64,000 nt of DNA from Pegoplata infirma (GCA_963921195.1 OY992536.1:174848995-174912994), one strand, 5' to 3'; counted from the stretch's first letter, positions 11,258 to 23,330 are shown. The notes: generated by a model not told the origin, from the sequence alone. Numbers and translations: made by a program.

Positions 11258-11879
11258 ATAAATTGAGAAAAGAAAAATTTATGTTTTTGTGTGTTTTGCA
11301 AAGTTTTAAATTAAAAATGACAACGGATAATACTTTGTAATTATACAATTTTAAATGTATTTTGGTTTGAATAACACATTTCAACACACAAAGTATAACA
11401 ATTTAAAACCCCCTTAATCGACGAAACAAAAACCTTTACTATGTAGCATCAAAAGTATTTTTTTACTGTAATACAGTGTTATTTTTTAAACTGTTAAACT
11501 CAGCCCTACTGTGCAGACTTATATATTACTACGGAGACATATTGGTGTATGCTCCACATATACGTTAGGGTGGTTATTTGTAAACATGATAAAGAAGTAC
11601 CATGCAAAATTAACGGTTTGTATAAAAATTCAACGCTGATATTTCAATACGGAGACAATATTAATTGACCTCTGTCCATCCACAACGATGGTAACACCTC
11701 CATATTTGTGGTACTTGCCGGAAATAACAATTGTCCTAATGGCAGTTAGGCTAGATCATCCCTTGATTAAAAAAGAAATACTAATATTGAAACAATAACA
11801 AATCGATAAAGAATCGGTTTCAGAAGCTTTATGAGATTTAGAAAAAAATCATCAATAGCCACCCTACTATAGTTGCAAT
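11258..11879. other. Gene-free stretch
   Basis: AT-rich, with no supportable gene or repeat except the last eight bases before the next element, GTTAGTAT, which are its target duplication. Confidence 0.5.
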
Positions 11880-11899
11880 GTTAGTATCAGGGTAAGGAA

Positions 11900-12180
11900 T
11901 GGCACACGTGCCCAGGGCACATGTGCGCACATTTGGCACATAGCACATCTAAAACGTGTGCCGTGTGCCAATTATTGGCACACGACACATGGCCGTGTGC
12001 CATGTGCTGGCACACGCATATTTCAGGTGTGCCATGTGCCATACACATGGCACACGGCACATCTGAAATGTGCAATGTGTCCTAGTATGACACATGGCAC
12101 ATCTGAAATGCGCCGTGTGCCAGCACATGGCACATGGCCTGTGTGCCATGTGCCAATTATTGGCACATGGCACATTTTAG
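11900..12180. repeat. GGCACAC/GGCACAT tandem array, left arm
   Basis: Units of roughly 24-40 bp made of TGTGCCATGTGCC and GGCACACGGCACAT, each nearly self-complementary. The array is mirrored at 18905-19155. The open frames rich in Cys, His and Ala on both strands come from this repeat. Confidence 0.85.
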
Positions 12181-12189
12181 ATGTTTTTT

Positions 12190-13435
12190 TTTGTTCAATA
12201 ATTGTTTTTAGAAATAAAGTACTTTTTTCAGAAAAAATACTACTTTTTTAGAAAAAAAAAGTACTTATTAGAAAAAATAGTACTTTTTAGAAAAATTAGT
12301 ACTTTTTTGAAAAAAAGGACGTTTTAGAAAAAATAGTATTTTTTTTTTAAAAAATAGTGCTTTTTAGAAAAAATAGTACTTTTTAGAAAAAATAGTACTT
12401 TTTTGAAAAAAATAGTACTTTTTAGAAAAAATAGTACTTTTTTAAAAAAAAAAGTACTTTTTTTATAAAAAATAGTACTTTTTTAGAAAAATAGTACTTT
12501 TTTAGAAAAAAATAGTACTTTTTAGAAAAATTAGTATTTTTTTTGTAAAAAAGTACTTTTTAGAAAAAATAGTACTTTTTAGAAAAATAGTACTTTTTAG
12601 AAAAAATAGTACTTTTTTGGAAAAAATAGTACTTTTTGGAAAAAATAGCACTTTTTAGAAAAAAAATACTTTTAGAAAAAAAAGTACTTTTTAGAAAAAA
12701 TAGTACTTTTTGGAAAAAATAGTACTTTTTAGATAAAAAGTACTTTTTAGAAAAAAATAGTACTTTTAGAAAAAATTTAGCTTTTTTAAAAAAAGTATTT
12801 TTTTTTTGAAAAAATAGTACTTTTTAGAAAAAATAGTACTTTTTTGAAAAATAGTACTTTTTTGAAAAATAGTACTTTTTATAAAAATTAGTAACTTTTT
12901 TAGAAAAAATAGTACATTTTAGAAAAAAAATATTTTTTTTATCAAAGAAGGACTTTTTTAGAAAAAATAGTACTTTTTAGAAAACTTTTACTTTTTAGAA
13001 AAAATTTTACTTTTTAGAAAAAATAATACTTTTTAAGAAAAAAACAGTACTTTTTAGAAAAAAGTACATTTTCGGAGAAGTTAGTACTTTTTTTAGAAAA
13101 AAAGTACTTTTTAGAAAAAATAGTACTTTTGTAGAAAAAATAGTACTTTTTTAGAAAAAAAAAGTACTTCTTAGATAAAAAAGTACTTTTTAGATAAAAA
13201 ACGTACTTTTTTAGAAAAAAACTTAATTTTTTAAAAAAATAGTACTTTTTAAGAAAAAATAGTACTTTTTAAAAAATAGTAATTTTTAGAAAAATAGTAC
13301 CTTTTAAGAAAAAAAAGTACTTTTTAAAAAAAATTGTGTTTTTTTCGAAAAATCTTTACTTTTTCACCTTCTTTTTTAGAAAAATTAGTACTTGTAGGAA
13401 AAAAGTACTTTTTCAGAAAAATAGCACTTTTTGAA
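12190..13435. repeat. GTACTTTTTAGAAAAAATA array, left arm
   Basis: Several dozen 16-19 bp units (TAGTACTTTTTAGAAAAAA) with length drift in the A and T runs. The complementary array is at 17515-18890. Confidence 0.9.
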
Positions 13436-13436
13436 A

Positions 13437-16400
13437 AAACATCATATATTTTGCTCTATTTTTGCTCTATTTGTAAGATATAATTATAATACCAAATTAA
13501 CGCTCTTTTGCTTGTATCTTAATTATTTAAGAAGTTATTTGCAATTTAAAAATCTAGCAAAGATAAAATTGATCTGTAATCGATTAAGTGATTATGGAGG
13601 GGTAAAAATGACAAAAATATAATTTATTTTGCTCTATCTCGATTAGTTTTTGAGATATAAATAAAATACCAGATTTACGTCCTTTTGCTTGTATTTTAAT
13701 TATTTAAGAAGTTATTTGCGATTTAGAATCTAGCAAAGATAAAATATATATGGGATCGCTAAAGGGGTTATGGAGGGATAAAAATGGCAAAATATCATTT
13801 ATTTTGATGTATATCGATTAGTTTTTGATATAATTAATATACCAAAATGACGTTATTTTGCTTGTATCTTAATTATTTTAAAAGTTTTTCTTATTTTTAA
13901 ATTAAGCAAAGATAAAATTGATCTGGGATCGCTAAAGTCATTATGAGGGGTAAAAAGTACAAAAATGTCATCTATTTTGCTCTAAATCGATAAGTTTTTG
14001 AGATACAATTAAATTACCAAAATAAAGTCCTTTTGCTTGTATCTTAATTATTTAAGAAATTATTTGCAATTTAAAAAAACCAACAAAGAAAAAAATTTAA
14101 AGGTTACGGAGGGGTAAAAACTACAAAAATTTCAAACATTTTTTATCTATTTCGATTAGTTTTTGGTATTTTAGTTATATTATAATTTGGTATTTTAACT
14201 ATATCTCAAAAACTAATCGATATAGAACAAAATAGATGATATTTTTGTCCTTTTTAACCTCTATAACCCTTTTAGGGTTCCAGATCAATTTTATCTTTTC
14301 TAGATTTTAAAATTGCAAATACCTTCTAAAATAATTAAGATACAAGCAAAAGAACGTAATTTTGGTATTTTAATTATATCTCAAAAACTAATCGAGATAG
14401 AGCAAAATAGATGATATTTTTGTCATTTTTACCCCTCCATAACCCATTTAGCGATCCCAGATAAATTTTATCTCTGCTAGATTTTAAATTGCAAATAACT
14501 TCTTAAATAATAAAGATACAAGCAAAAGGACGTAAATCTGATATTTTACTTATATCTCAAAAACTAATCGAGATAGAGTAAAATATATGTTATTTTTGTA
14601 ATTTTACCCCTCCATAATTACTTTAGCGATCCCAGATCAATTTTATATCTGCTAGATTTTTAAATGCAAATAACTTCTTAAATAATTAAGATAGAAGCAA
14701 AAGGACGTTAATTTGGTATTTTATTTATATCTCGAAAACTAATAGAGATAGAGTAAAATATATGTTATTTTTGTAATTTTTACCCCTCATAATAACTTTA
14801 GCGATCCCAGATCATTTTATCTTAGCTAGATTTTTAAATTGCAAATAACTTCTTAAATAATTAAGATACAAGCAAAAGGACGTTAATTGGTATTTTATTT
14901 ATATCTCGAAAACTAATCGAGATAGAGCAAAATATATGTTTATTTTTGTAATTTTTACCCCTCCATAACCCATTTAGCGATCCAGATAAATTTTATCTCT
15001 GCTAGATTTTTAATTGCAAATAACTTCTTAAATAATAAAGATACAAGCAAAAGGACGTATATCTCAAAAACTAATGGAGATAGAGTAAAATATATGTTAT
15101 TTTTGTAATTTTTACCCCTCCATAATCACTTTAGCGATCCCAGATCAATTTTATATCTGCTAGATTTTAAATTGCAAATAACTTCTTAAATAATTAAGAT
15201 ACAAGCAAAAGGACGTTAATTTGGTATTTTATTTATTTCTCGAAAACTAATAGAGATTTGAGTAAAATATATGTTATTTTTGTAATTTTTACCCCTCCAT
15301 AATCACTTTAGCGATCCCAGATCAATTTTATCTTAGCTAGATTTTTAATTGCAAATAACTTCTTAAATAAATAAGATACAAGCAAAAGGACGTTAATTTG
15401 GTATTTTATTTATATCTCGAAAACTAATCGAGATAGAGCAAAATAGATGATATTTTTGCCATTTTTACCCCTCGATAACCCACTTAGCGATCCCAGATCA
15501 ATTTTATCTTTGCAATATTTAAAAATTGCGAATAACTTCTTAAATAATTAAGATACAATCAAAAGGATGTTAATTTTATATTTTAATTATATTTCAAAAA
15601 CTAATCGAGATAGAGTAAAATAGATGATATTTTTGTCATTTTTACCCCTCCATAACCGATTCCAGATCAATTTTATCTTTGCTAAATTTTAAAATTGCGA
15701 ATAACTTCTTAAATAATTAAGATACAAGCAAAAGGACTTTAATTTAGTATTATAATTATATCTAAAAATAAAGCAAAATATAGCAAAATATTTTTTTTTT
15801 TAAAGTGCTGTTTTTTTTTAAGCACTATTATTGCTAAATTATTGCTAAAAAAGTACTTTTTCTAAAAAAGTAATCATTTTTTCTAAGAAAGTAATAATTT
15901 TTCTTAAAAAGTAATAATTTTTCTAAGAAAGTAACATTTTTTTCTTTCAAATAAAGTACTATTATATCTAATAGTATTATATACTATTTAAAAATCTAGC
16001 TAAGATAAAATTGATCTGGGATCGCTAAAGTGATTATGGGAGGGGTAAAAATTACAAAAATAACATATATTTTACTCTATCTCTATTAGTTTTCGAGATA
16101 TAAATAAAATACCAAATTACGTCCTTTTGCTTGTATCTTAATATTTACGAAGTTTTTTGCAATTTAAAAATCTAGCAGATATAAAATTGATCTGGGATCG
16201 CTAAAGTGATTATGGAGGGGTAAAAATTACAAAAATAACATATATTTTACTCTATCTCCATTAGTTTTTGAGATATAAGTAAAATACCAGATTTACGTCC
16301 TTTTGCTTGTATCTTTATTATTTAAGAAGTTATTTGCAATTTAAAAATCTAGCAGAGATAAAATTTATCTGGGATCGCTAAATGGGTTATGGAGGGGTAA

Positions 16401-17510
16401 AAATTACAAAAATATCATCTATTTTGCTCTATCTCGATTAGTTTTCGAGATATAAATAAAATACCAAATTAACGTCCTTTTGCTTGTATGTATCTTAATT
16501 ATTTAAGAAGTTATTTGCAATTTAAAAATCTAGCTAAGATAAAATTGGTCTGGGATCGCTAAAGTGATTATGGAGGGGTAAAAATTACAAAAATAACATC
16601 TATTTTGCTCTATCTCGATTAGTTTTCGAGATATAAATAAAATACCAAATTAACGTCCTTTTGCTTGTATCTTAATTATTTAAAAAGTTATTTGCAATTT
16701 AAAAATCTAGCTAAGATAAAATTGATCTGGGATCGCTAAAGTGATTATGGAGGGGTAAAAATTACAAAAATAACATATATTTTACTCTATCTCTATTAGT
16801 TTTCGAGATATAAATAAAATACCAAATTAACGTCCTTTTGCTTGTATCTTAATTATTTACGAAGTTATTTGCAATTTAAAAATCTAGCAGATATAAAATT
16901 GATCTGGGATCGCTAAAGTAATTATGGAGGGGTAAAAATTACAAAAATAACATATATTTTACTCTATCTCGATTAGTTTTTGAGATATAAATAAAATACA
17001 AATTAACGTCCTTTTGCTTGTATCTTAATTATTTAAGAAGTTATTTGCAATTTAAAAATCTAGCTAAGATAAAATTGGTCTGGGATCGCTAAAGTGATTA
17101 TGGAGGGTAAAAATTACAAAAATAACATATATTTTACTCTATCTCTATTAGTTTGCGAGATATAAATAAAATACCAAATTAACGTCCTTTTGCTTGTATC
17201 TTAAATTTTTAAGAAGTTATTTGCAATTTAAAAATCTAGCTAAGATAAAATTGATCTGGGATCGCTAAAAGGGTTATAGAGGTTAAAAAGGGCAAAAATA
17301 TCATCTATTTTGCTCTATCTCGATTAGTTTTTGAGATATAATTAAAATACCAAAATTACGTTCTTTTGCTTGTATCTTAATTATTTTAGAAGTTATTCGC
17401 AATTTTAAAATCTAGCAAAGATAAAATTGATCTGGAACCCTAAAAGGCTTATAGAGGTTAAAAAGGACAAAAATATCATCTATTTTGCAAAAATAGAGCA
17501 AAATATATGA
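13437..17510. repeat. ~177 bp satellite in three orientation blocks
   Basis: The unit contains CGTCCTTTTGCTTGTATC, ATTATTTAAGAAGTTATTTG, GGGATCGCTAAAG and CTATCTCGATTAGTTTT. About four units run forward at 13440-14150, about nine run in reverse at 14160-15770, a short spacer of mixed AAGTAATAATTTTT units follows (15780-15960), then about nine run forward to 17510. The adjacent opposite blocks form perfect-looking hairpins within the larger foldback. Confidence 0.85.
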
Positions 17511-17514
17511 TGTT

Positions 17515-18890
17515 TTTCTAAAAAGTGCTATTTTTCTAAGAAAGTACTTTTTATTTTTTTAAATTACTATTATTTTAAAAAAGTACTTTTTTCTAAAAAA
17601 AGTAATAATTTTTCTAAAAAAGTAATAATTTTTCTAAAACAGTAATATTTTTTCAAATAAAGTACTAGAATTTCTAAAAAAAAGTACTAGTTTTTCTGAA
17701 AAAGTACATTTTTCCTACAAGTACTAATTTTTCTAAAAAGAAGGTGAAAAAGTAAAGATTTTTCGAAAAAACAAAATTTTTTTTAAAAACGTACTTTTTT
17801 TTCTTAAAAGGTACTATTTTTTCTAAAAAGTACTATTTTTTAAAAAAGTACTTTTTTTTCTTAAAAAGTACTATTTTTTAAAAAAGTACTATTTTTTTAA
17901 AAAAAGTACTATTTTTTCTTAAATTTGTTCTAAAAAAGTAAGTTTTTTTCTAAAAAGTACTATTTTTTCTAAAAAAGTACGTTTTTTTATCTAAAAAGTA
18001 CTTTTTTATCTAAGAAGTACTTTTTTTCTAAAAAAGTACTATTTTTTCTAAAAAAAGTACTATTTTTTCTACAAAAGTACTATTTTTTCTAAAAAGTACT
18101 TTTTTTCTAAAAAAAGTACTAACTTTTCCGAAAATGTACTTTTTTTCTAAAAAGTACTTTTTTTTTAAAAAAAAGTACTAACTTTTCCAAAAATGTACTT
18201 TTTTCTAATAAGTACAGTTTTTTCTAAAAAAGTACTATTTTTTCTAAAAAAGTACTATTTTTTCTAAAAAAGTAAAATTTTTTCTAAAATGTACTATTTT
18301 TTCTAAAAAGTACTATTTTTTCTAAAAAAGCACTCTTTTATCTAAAAAGTACTTTTTTTCTAAAAAAGTACTATTTTTTTCTAAAAAAGTAATATTTTTC
18401 TAAAAAAGTACTTTTTTTCTAAAAAAGTAAAATTTTTTCTAAAAATTACTATTTTTTCTAAAAAGAGTACTTTTTTATCTAAAAAGTACTATTTTTCTAA
18501 AAAGTGCTATTTTTTCTAAAAAAAAGTAAAATTTTTTCTAAAAAAGTACTTTTTTTCTAAAAAAAAATTAATTTTTTTCTAAAAAGTACTATTTTTTCTA
18601 AAAAAGTACTTTTTTATCTTAAAAGTACTTTTTTTTCTTAAAAAGTACCTTTTTTCTAAAAAAGTACTTTGTTTCTAAAAAAGTAAAATTTTTTCAAAAA
18701 AGTAGTATTTTTTCTAAAAAAGTACTATTTTTTCAAAAAAGTACTACTTTTTCTAAAAAAGTGAAATTTTTTCTAAAAAGTACTATTTTTTAAAAAAAAG
18801 TACTTTTTTTTCAAAAAAAATAAGTTTTTTTTCTAAAAAAGTAGTATTTTTTCTGAAAAAAGTATTTTATTTCTAAAAACAATTATTAAA
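17515..18890. repeat. Mirror of the GTACTTTTTAGAAAAAATA array, right arm
   Basis: Units of TTTTTTCTAAAAAGTACTA, the complement of the left-arm array, again with A/T-run length drift. Confidence 0.9.
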
Positions 18891-18904
18891 AAAAAAAACA
18901 TTTG

Positions 18905-19155
18905 AAATGTGCCATGTGCCAATAATTGGCACACGGCACACGGGCCATGTGCTGGCACACGGCACATTTCAGATGTGCCATGTGTCATACTAGAGCACAC
19001 GGCACATTTCAGATGTGCCGTGTGCCATGTTTTTGGCACATGGCACACCTGAAATGTGCCGTGTGCCAGCACATGGCACACGGCCCATGTGTCGTGTGCC
19101 ATGCTATGTGCACACGACACATTAGTAAAATGTGATGTGCAGCACATGTGTGTGC
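18905..19155. repeat. Mirror of the GGCACAC/GGCACAT array, right arm
   Basis: Complement of 11900-12180, in the same block order reversed, ending in the element terminus. Confidence 0.85.
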
Positions 19156-19177
19156 CATTCCTTACCCTGGTTAGTAT

Positions 19178-19437
19178 AACTTAAAGCAGTATTAGTTTGT
19201 TACAACCAAAAATGACAACATCTTGCGTAGCAACATTTCACTTCATTAAGCAAAGTAAAGTTTTAAGGCAAAAAATCAGTATGTCTCTTTACATATGTAA
19301 GTATTTACCCTAGTAAAAATATTATTTTTGATAATTCCATGCAGAATTTCGTTTGCTAATGGAAAAAGGCGTCAAATTCTAAAACATTTTTTTCAATAGG
19401 AAAAGTCTCAGATTCTGCGATATATTTTCTAAAGATA
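19178..19437. other. Host flank with fragments
   Basis: Contains an isolated CCCTAGTAAAAATATTA (19309-19325) matching the end of the CCCGAG/CCCTAG family but with no partner nearby, and a short piece of TCTCAGA minisatellite (19340-19430). Confidence 0.4.
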
Positions 19438-19685
19438 CACACAGAAAACAAATTTGCTAATTTCCAACTGAAATTCAGTTGTTGTAACAAAAAATCGGTG
19501 AAAGCATTTGTATTATGGTTGAAACAACTAAATATAGGTAGTTACAACTTAATTTTGTTAATACAACTGTCTTTTAATTGAAACAACTATAAAATTCGTT
19601 AGACACATCAAAATGTAGCTGCAGCAACCAAATCTTGAGTTGATACAACTGAAAAATTCATTTGGAAATTTATTTTTCTCTGTGT
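19438..19685. mobile_element. Small MITE, ACACAGAAAA ends (family B)
   Basis: Left ACACACAGAAAACAAATTT is mirrored by AAATTTATTTTTCTCTGTGT. The interior has repeated CAACTGAA/GTTGTAACAAC/TTGAAACAACT motifs. A second copy starts head-to-tail at 19685 (ACACACAGAAAACAG) and fades near 19800. Another copy at 26223-32362 is split by nested elements. Confidence 0.7.
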
Positions 19686-19799
19686 ACACACAGAAAACAG
19701 ATTCAGTTGCAACAACCGAATTGTTTGCCAACTGAATTTTTGCGGTTCCAACAACTATCACTCAATTCAGCTGACTCTACCGGTAAATTCTATCATAAG

Positions 19800-20045
19800 C
19801 ACCGAATATTTTAATGTTAAAATTGGCATTGGTTGGACTGATCGAATTTTAAAAAGCGTTATATGGTGGCCCCAATCAATATTTTTTATACATTGTTTCC
19901 ATACAAATAAAAATTTTATTATTTTTTTTTAAACAATTTTATTAAATACAAATATATAAAATTTTAAAGTGAAATAAATACATCTAATACAATAAATAAA
20001 TTAGTAATCAGACGATAATTATTACTACTGAAAAATATAAGAGAA
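19800..20045. other. Gene-free AT-rich spacer
   Basis: Nothing recognisable beyond low-complexity A/T. Confidence 0.4.
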
Positions 20046-20049
20046 TTTT

Positions 20050-21227
20050 TCTACAAAAAAAATTGTCAGAATATGAGAATTTTTCCAATGAAAAAAATCT
20101 GAGAACTTGTCTTAAGAACAAATCAGAGAATTTTTCTATAAAAAATATATCAGCATCTAAGAATTTTTTCACTGAAAAAATTTAAAAAGTCTCAGATTCT
20201 TAGACATTTTGTTTTAAAGAAAGAGTCTAGGAATACACGATTTTTTTTTCTATAAAAAGGTCTAATTTATTCTGTAGAAAAAGTCTCAGATTCTCAAACT
20301 TTTTTCTATAAAAAAGTACTAAGGTTATAAGACATTCTTCCTATAGAAAAAGTTTCAGAATCTGAGAAATTTTAACTACAGAAAAAGTCCCAGATTCTGA
20401 GACATTTTTGCCATAGAAAATTTCTCAGATTCTGAAATATTTTTTCTATAGAAAAAGTCTCAGATTCTAAAACATTTTTTCTATAGAAAAAGTCTCAGAT
20501 CCTGAGACATTTTTCCTATAGAGACATTTTTTCAATAGAGACATTTTTTCTATAGAAAAGTTCTCAGATTCTGAGACAGTTTTTCTATAGAAAAAGTCTC
20601 AGATTCTGATACATGTTTTCTATAGAAAAAGTCTCAGATTCTGAGACATTTTCTTTATAGAAAAAGTCTCAGATTCTAAGACATTTTCTCAGATTCTTAG
20701 ACATTTTTTCTATAGAAAAAGTCTCAGATTCTGACACATTTTTTTTATAGAAAAAGTTTCAGATTCTGAGGAATTTTTTTTATAGAAAAAGTTTCAGATT
20801 TTGCGACATTTTTTCTATAGAAAAAGTTTCAGATTCTGAGACATTTTTTGTATAGAAAAAGTCTCAGATTCTGAGACATTTTTACTATAGAAAAAGTCTT
20901 AGATTCTGAATCATTTTTTGTATAGAAAAAGACTGAGACATTTTTTTTTATAGAAAATGTCTCAGATTCTGAGACATTTTTTCTATAGAAAAAATCTCAG
21001 ATTCTGAGACATTTTTTCTATAGAAAAAGTCTCAGATTCTGAGACATTTTTTCTATAGAAAAAGTCTTAGATTCTGAGACATTTTTTTTATTGAAAAAGT
21101 CTCAGATTCTGAGACATTTTTTCTATTGAAAAAGTATCAGATTCTGAAACATTTTTTCAATTGAAAAAGTCTCAGATTCTGAGACATTTTTTGTCCATAG
21201 AAAAAGTTTCAGATTCTGAGACATTTT
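20050..21227. repeat. TCTCAGA minisatellite array, best-preserved copy
   Basis: Head-to-tail 35 bp units AAAAAGTCTCAGATTCTGAGAC + ATTTTTTCTATAG, roughly thirty copies and most regular at 20400-21200. Each unit contains the perfect 17 bp dyad GTCTCAGATTCTGAGAC. The array stops abruptly where the DINE-1-like element begins. Confidence 0.9.
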
Positions 21228-21600
21228 TATACCCTCCAACCACAGTATGGGGGTATACTCACTTTGTCATTCCGTTTGTAACGCATAAAAATATCGGTCG
21301 GGGACCCCATAAACTATATATATTATTGATCTATGATCGATTCTAAGTCGTTTTATGAATGTCCGTCCGTCCGTCCGTCCGTCCGTCTGTATAAAACACG
21401 ATTCAGTCCAAAATAAAAGAGCTAGACCCCTGAAAATTGGTCAGAATATGTATAATGTTCATAGGCCGGTTAAGTTCGGAAATGGGCAAAATCGGGCCAA
21501 GGGGAAAAAGTTCCCCCTTAACAAACTAAAAAAAACCTCTTAAAAAACGCACCAGTTGGCAACGTCCTTCTGACACATTCCCATTCTAGTCCCATTCTGT
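21228..21600 (+). mobile_element. DINE-1/INE-1-like element, 5' part
   Basis: Starts TTATACCCTCCAACCACAGT, then GGGGGTATACTCACTTTGTC, ACCCCATAAACTATATATAT and (CCGT)n at 21361-21387, the standard DINE-1 order. It matches the copy at 59933 through GGGGAAAAAGTTCCCCCTT. Beyond about 21550 the similarity is lost and no 3' hairpin was found, so the copy looks truncated or decayed. Confidence 0.75.
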
Positions 21601-22339
21601 AACCAATGATTTTTGTTTGAAATTGTCACAATCGGAAGTAGTTCTAGGGAAGCTGTCTAGAAACAATCACACCGTCAATGGAACGGTTCCTACACTCGTT
21701 CTAGAACTAGTTCTTTATCCGATTTTTTAACCCATGATTTTTCTTTGTAATTCACACAAGAATGTGAAGAAGAAAATTTTTAATTTTTTTTTTACTTTCA
21801 AAATGTGAAAAAATTTTAAGTTAAGAAAAAATTTTGGAAAATTTTTAAAGTCGAGGATTTTTTTTTCGTTTTTGAGTCAAAAATCACATAAATCTTAATA
21901 ATTAAATTATATCATATTGCCCGGGGGTTTTTAATAATTTAAAAAACAATGTTTGATTTCTTTGAATTTGAAAATCAGGTCTGTTTTTTTAATCTCAATG
22001 GATGGCGAAAAATCCTACAAATCGGTTACGAATTTTTATAAATCCTTTTCAAGTGGTTAGGGATTATGCAATTTACTTTACAATTTACAACTTTTTTTCA
22101 TTTGAAGCGAAAGAAATTATTAAAATTTTTTAACTTTTTTTGTTTTTTGCTCAAAATCTTCTTTTGGTCGCCAAAAAAAGGGCATAGTTCTTTTTTCTGT
22201 TTTTGGGCTCATTATCTTCCTTAAGTCTCCTAGAAACAGAATTGCTTTTCCAATTGGAAGAAATCGAACAATTTTTTAAAATCCTAAAACCCCACCGTGA
22301 TTGAGTACTACATGTCATTCAAATTTATCAAAAACTGTC
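21601..22339. other. Gene-free stretch
   Basis: Moderately complex AT-rich DNA without recognisable repeats or coding features. Confidence 0.4.
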
Positions 22340-22870
22340 ATCAAAAAAAGTCTCAGAATCTAAGACTTTTTCTATAGAAAAAAATTTCTAAGAATCTGAG
22401 AATTTTTCTATAGGAAAAATGTCTTAGAATCTGAGTTTTTTTCTATAAACAAGATGTCTTAGAATCTGAGATTTTTTTACAGAAAAATCTCTCAGAATCT
22501 GACAATTTCTCGTATAAAAAAAATTTTTCAAATTCTTAGAATCTGACACATTTTTTGAAAAATTTATCCGAATCTAAGACTTCTTCTAGAAAAAAAATGT
22601 CTCAGGATCTAATATTTTTCTTAGATTTTGAGACATGTTTTCTATAGCAAAAGTATGAGATTCTGAGACATTTTTTCTGTAGAAATTTCTAAGATTCTGA
22701 GACATTTTTCTGTTAAAAAAGTCTATAGAAGAAGTCTCAGATTCTAATACATTTTTCCTATAAATAGAGTTTTAGATTTTGGAACATATTTTCTTTAGAA
22801 AAAGTTTTATATTCTGAAATTTTTTTTCTACAGAAAAATTCTCAAATTCTGAGACATATTAGAAAAATAA
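22340..22870. repeat. TCTCAGA minisatellite, degenerate
   Basis: Diverged copies of the 35 bp AGAATCTGAGA / TTTTTCTATAG unit. Confidence 0.75.
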
Positions 22871-22924
22871 AATATTAGAAATAAAGCCATGTTACTAATT
22901 TGAAAATTTTGAAAAATTTTCGTC

Positions 22925-23165
22925 ATTATTTTGCGGATAGTGTGGGGGATCGATCCTGTCCACAAGCGGCTAAGGGATGGAGTTTTTAATCCATAAGCCC
23001 GGCCGAAGGCCAGCTACACAGAAAACTTTTTTTGTTAAACAACCTTTAAATTAAAAACCCTGCTAAAAAAAAATTTTTATTTTGCGGAGAGGGTGGGAGA
23101 TCCTGCCCACAGGCGTCTAAGGGATGGAGTAGAAATCTCTAAGACAGGCCGAAGGACGGCTTATC
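22925..23165. repeat. Duplicated ~85 bp block with GGATCGATCC
   Basis: ATTTTGCGGATAGTGTGGGG... at 22929 and TTTTGCGGAGAGGGTGGGAG... at 23083 are direct copies. Both continue through CACA(A)GGCG(G/T)CTAAGGGATGG to a GGCCGAAGGCC-type dyad. The GGATCGATCC motif resembles a Pol III B box on the minus strand, but no matching A box is clear. Confidence 0.55.
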
Positions 23166-23230
23166 TTTAAATTAAAAACCCACCTATACCAGGAACCTCT
23201 GATTTCAGAGGGTATCAATAATAATAATAT

Positions 23231-23330
23231 CAGGCGCGGATCCAGCTCTTGGGTTTGGGGGGGGGGGGGGGGGGGGGGGGGGTAAATTTAAAAAAAAAAA
23301 AAAAAAAAATATTTTAAAAAAAAAAAAAAA
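23231..23330. mobile_element. hAT-like left end with 26-bp poly-G
   Basis: CAGGCGCGGATCCAGC followed by TCTTGGGTTT and an uninterrupted run of 26 G (23257-23282), then a poly-A tract. This has the same layout as the complemented right end at 9985-10015 (CAGTGGCGGGTACAGC, TTTTGGGTTT, G-run). No right end was found, so this is a solo or truncated end. Confidence 0.5.

Larger units (their letters stand above)
11888..19169. mobile_element. Giant 7.3 kb hAT-type foldback built from satellites
   Basis: Ends CAGGGTAAGGAATGGCACAC and GTGTGCCATTCCTTACCCTG are exact complements. GTTAGTAT lies directly outside both (11880-11887 and 19170-19177), a perfect 8-bp duplication. CAGGG-type ends plus an 8-bp duplication are the hAT signature. 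Moving inward from both ends come a GGCACACGGCACAT array, a GTACTTTTTAGAAAAAATA array and a ~177 bp satellite, so the whole element can fold into one huge hairpin, although the middle satellite contains an extra inversion. No transposase is present. The short open frames inside are satellite translation. Confidence 0.85.

Noticed and set aside
11887..12251. Overlapping Cys/His-rich frames on both strands, superficially zinc-finger-like
   Set aside because: They are the GGCACAC/GGCACAT repeat read in different frames, and the same peptides recur at 18833-19147 from the mirrored array.
20050..21227. CRISPR-like regular repeat array
   Set aside because: Units are contiguous ~35 bp tandem repeats without unique spacers, in a eukaryotic genome. 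This is a minisatellite.
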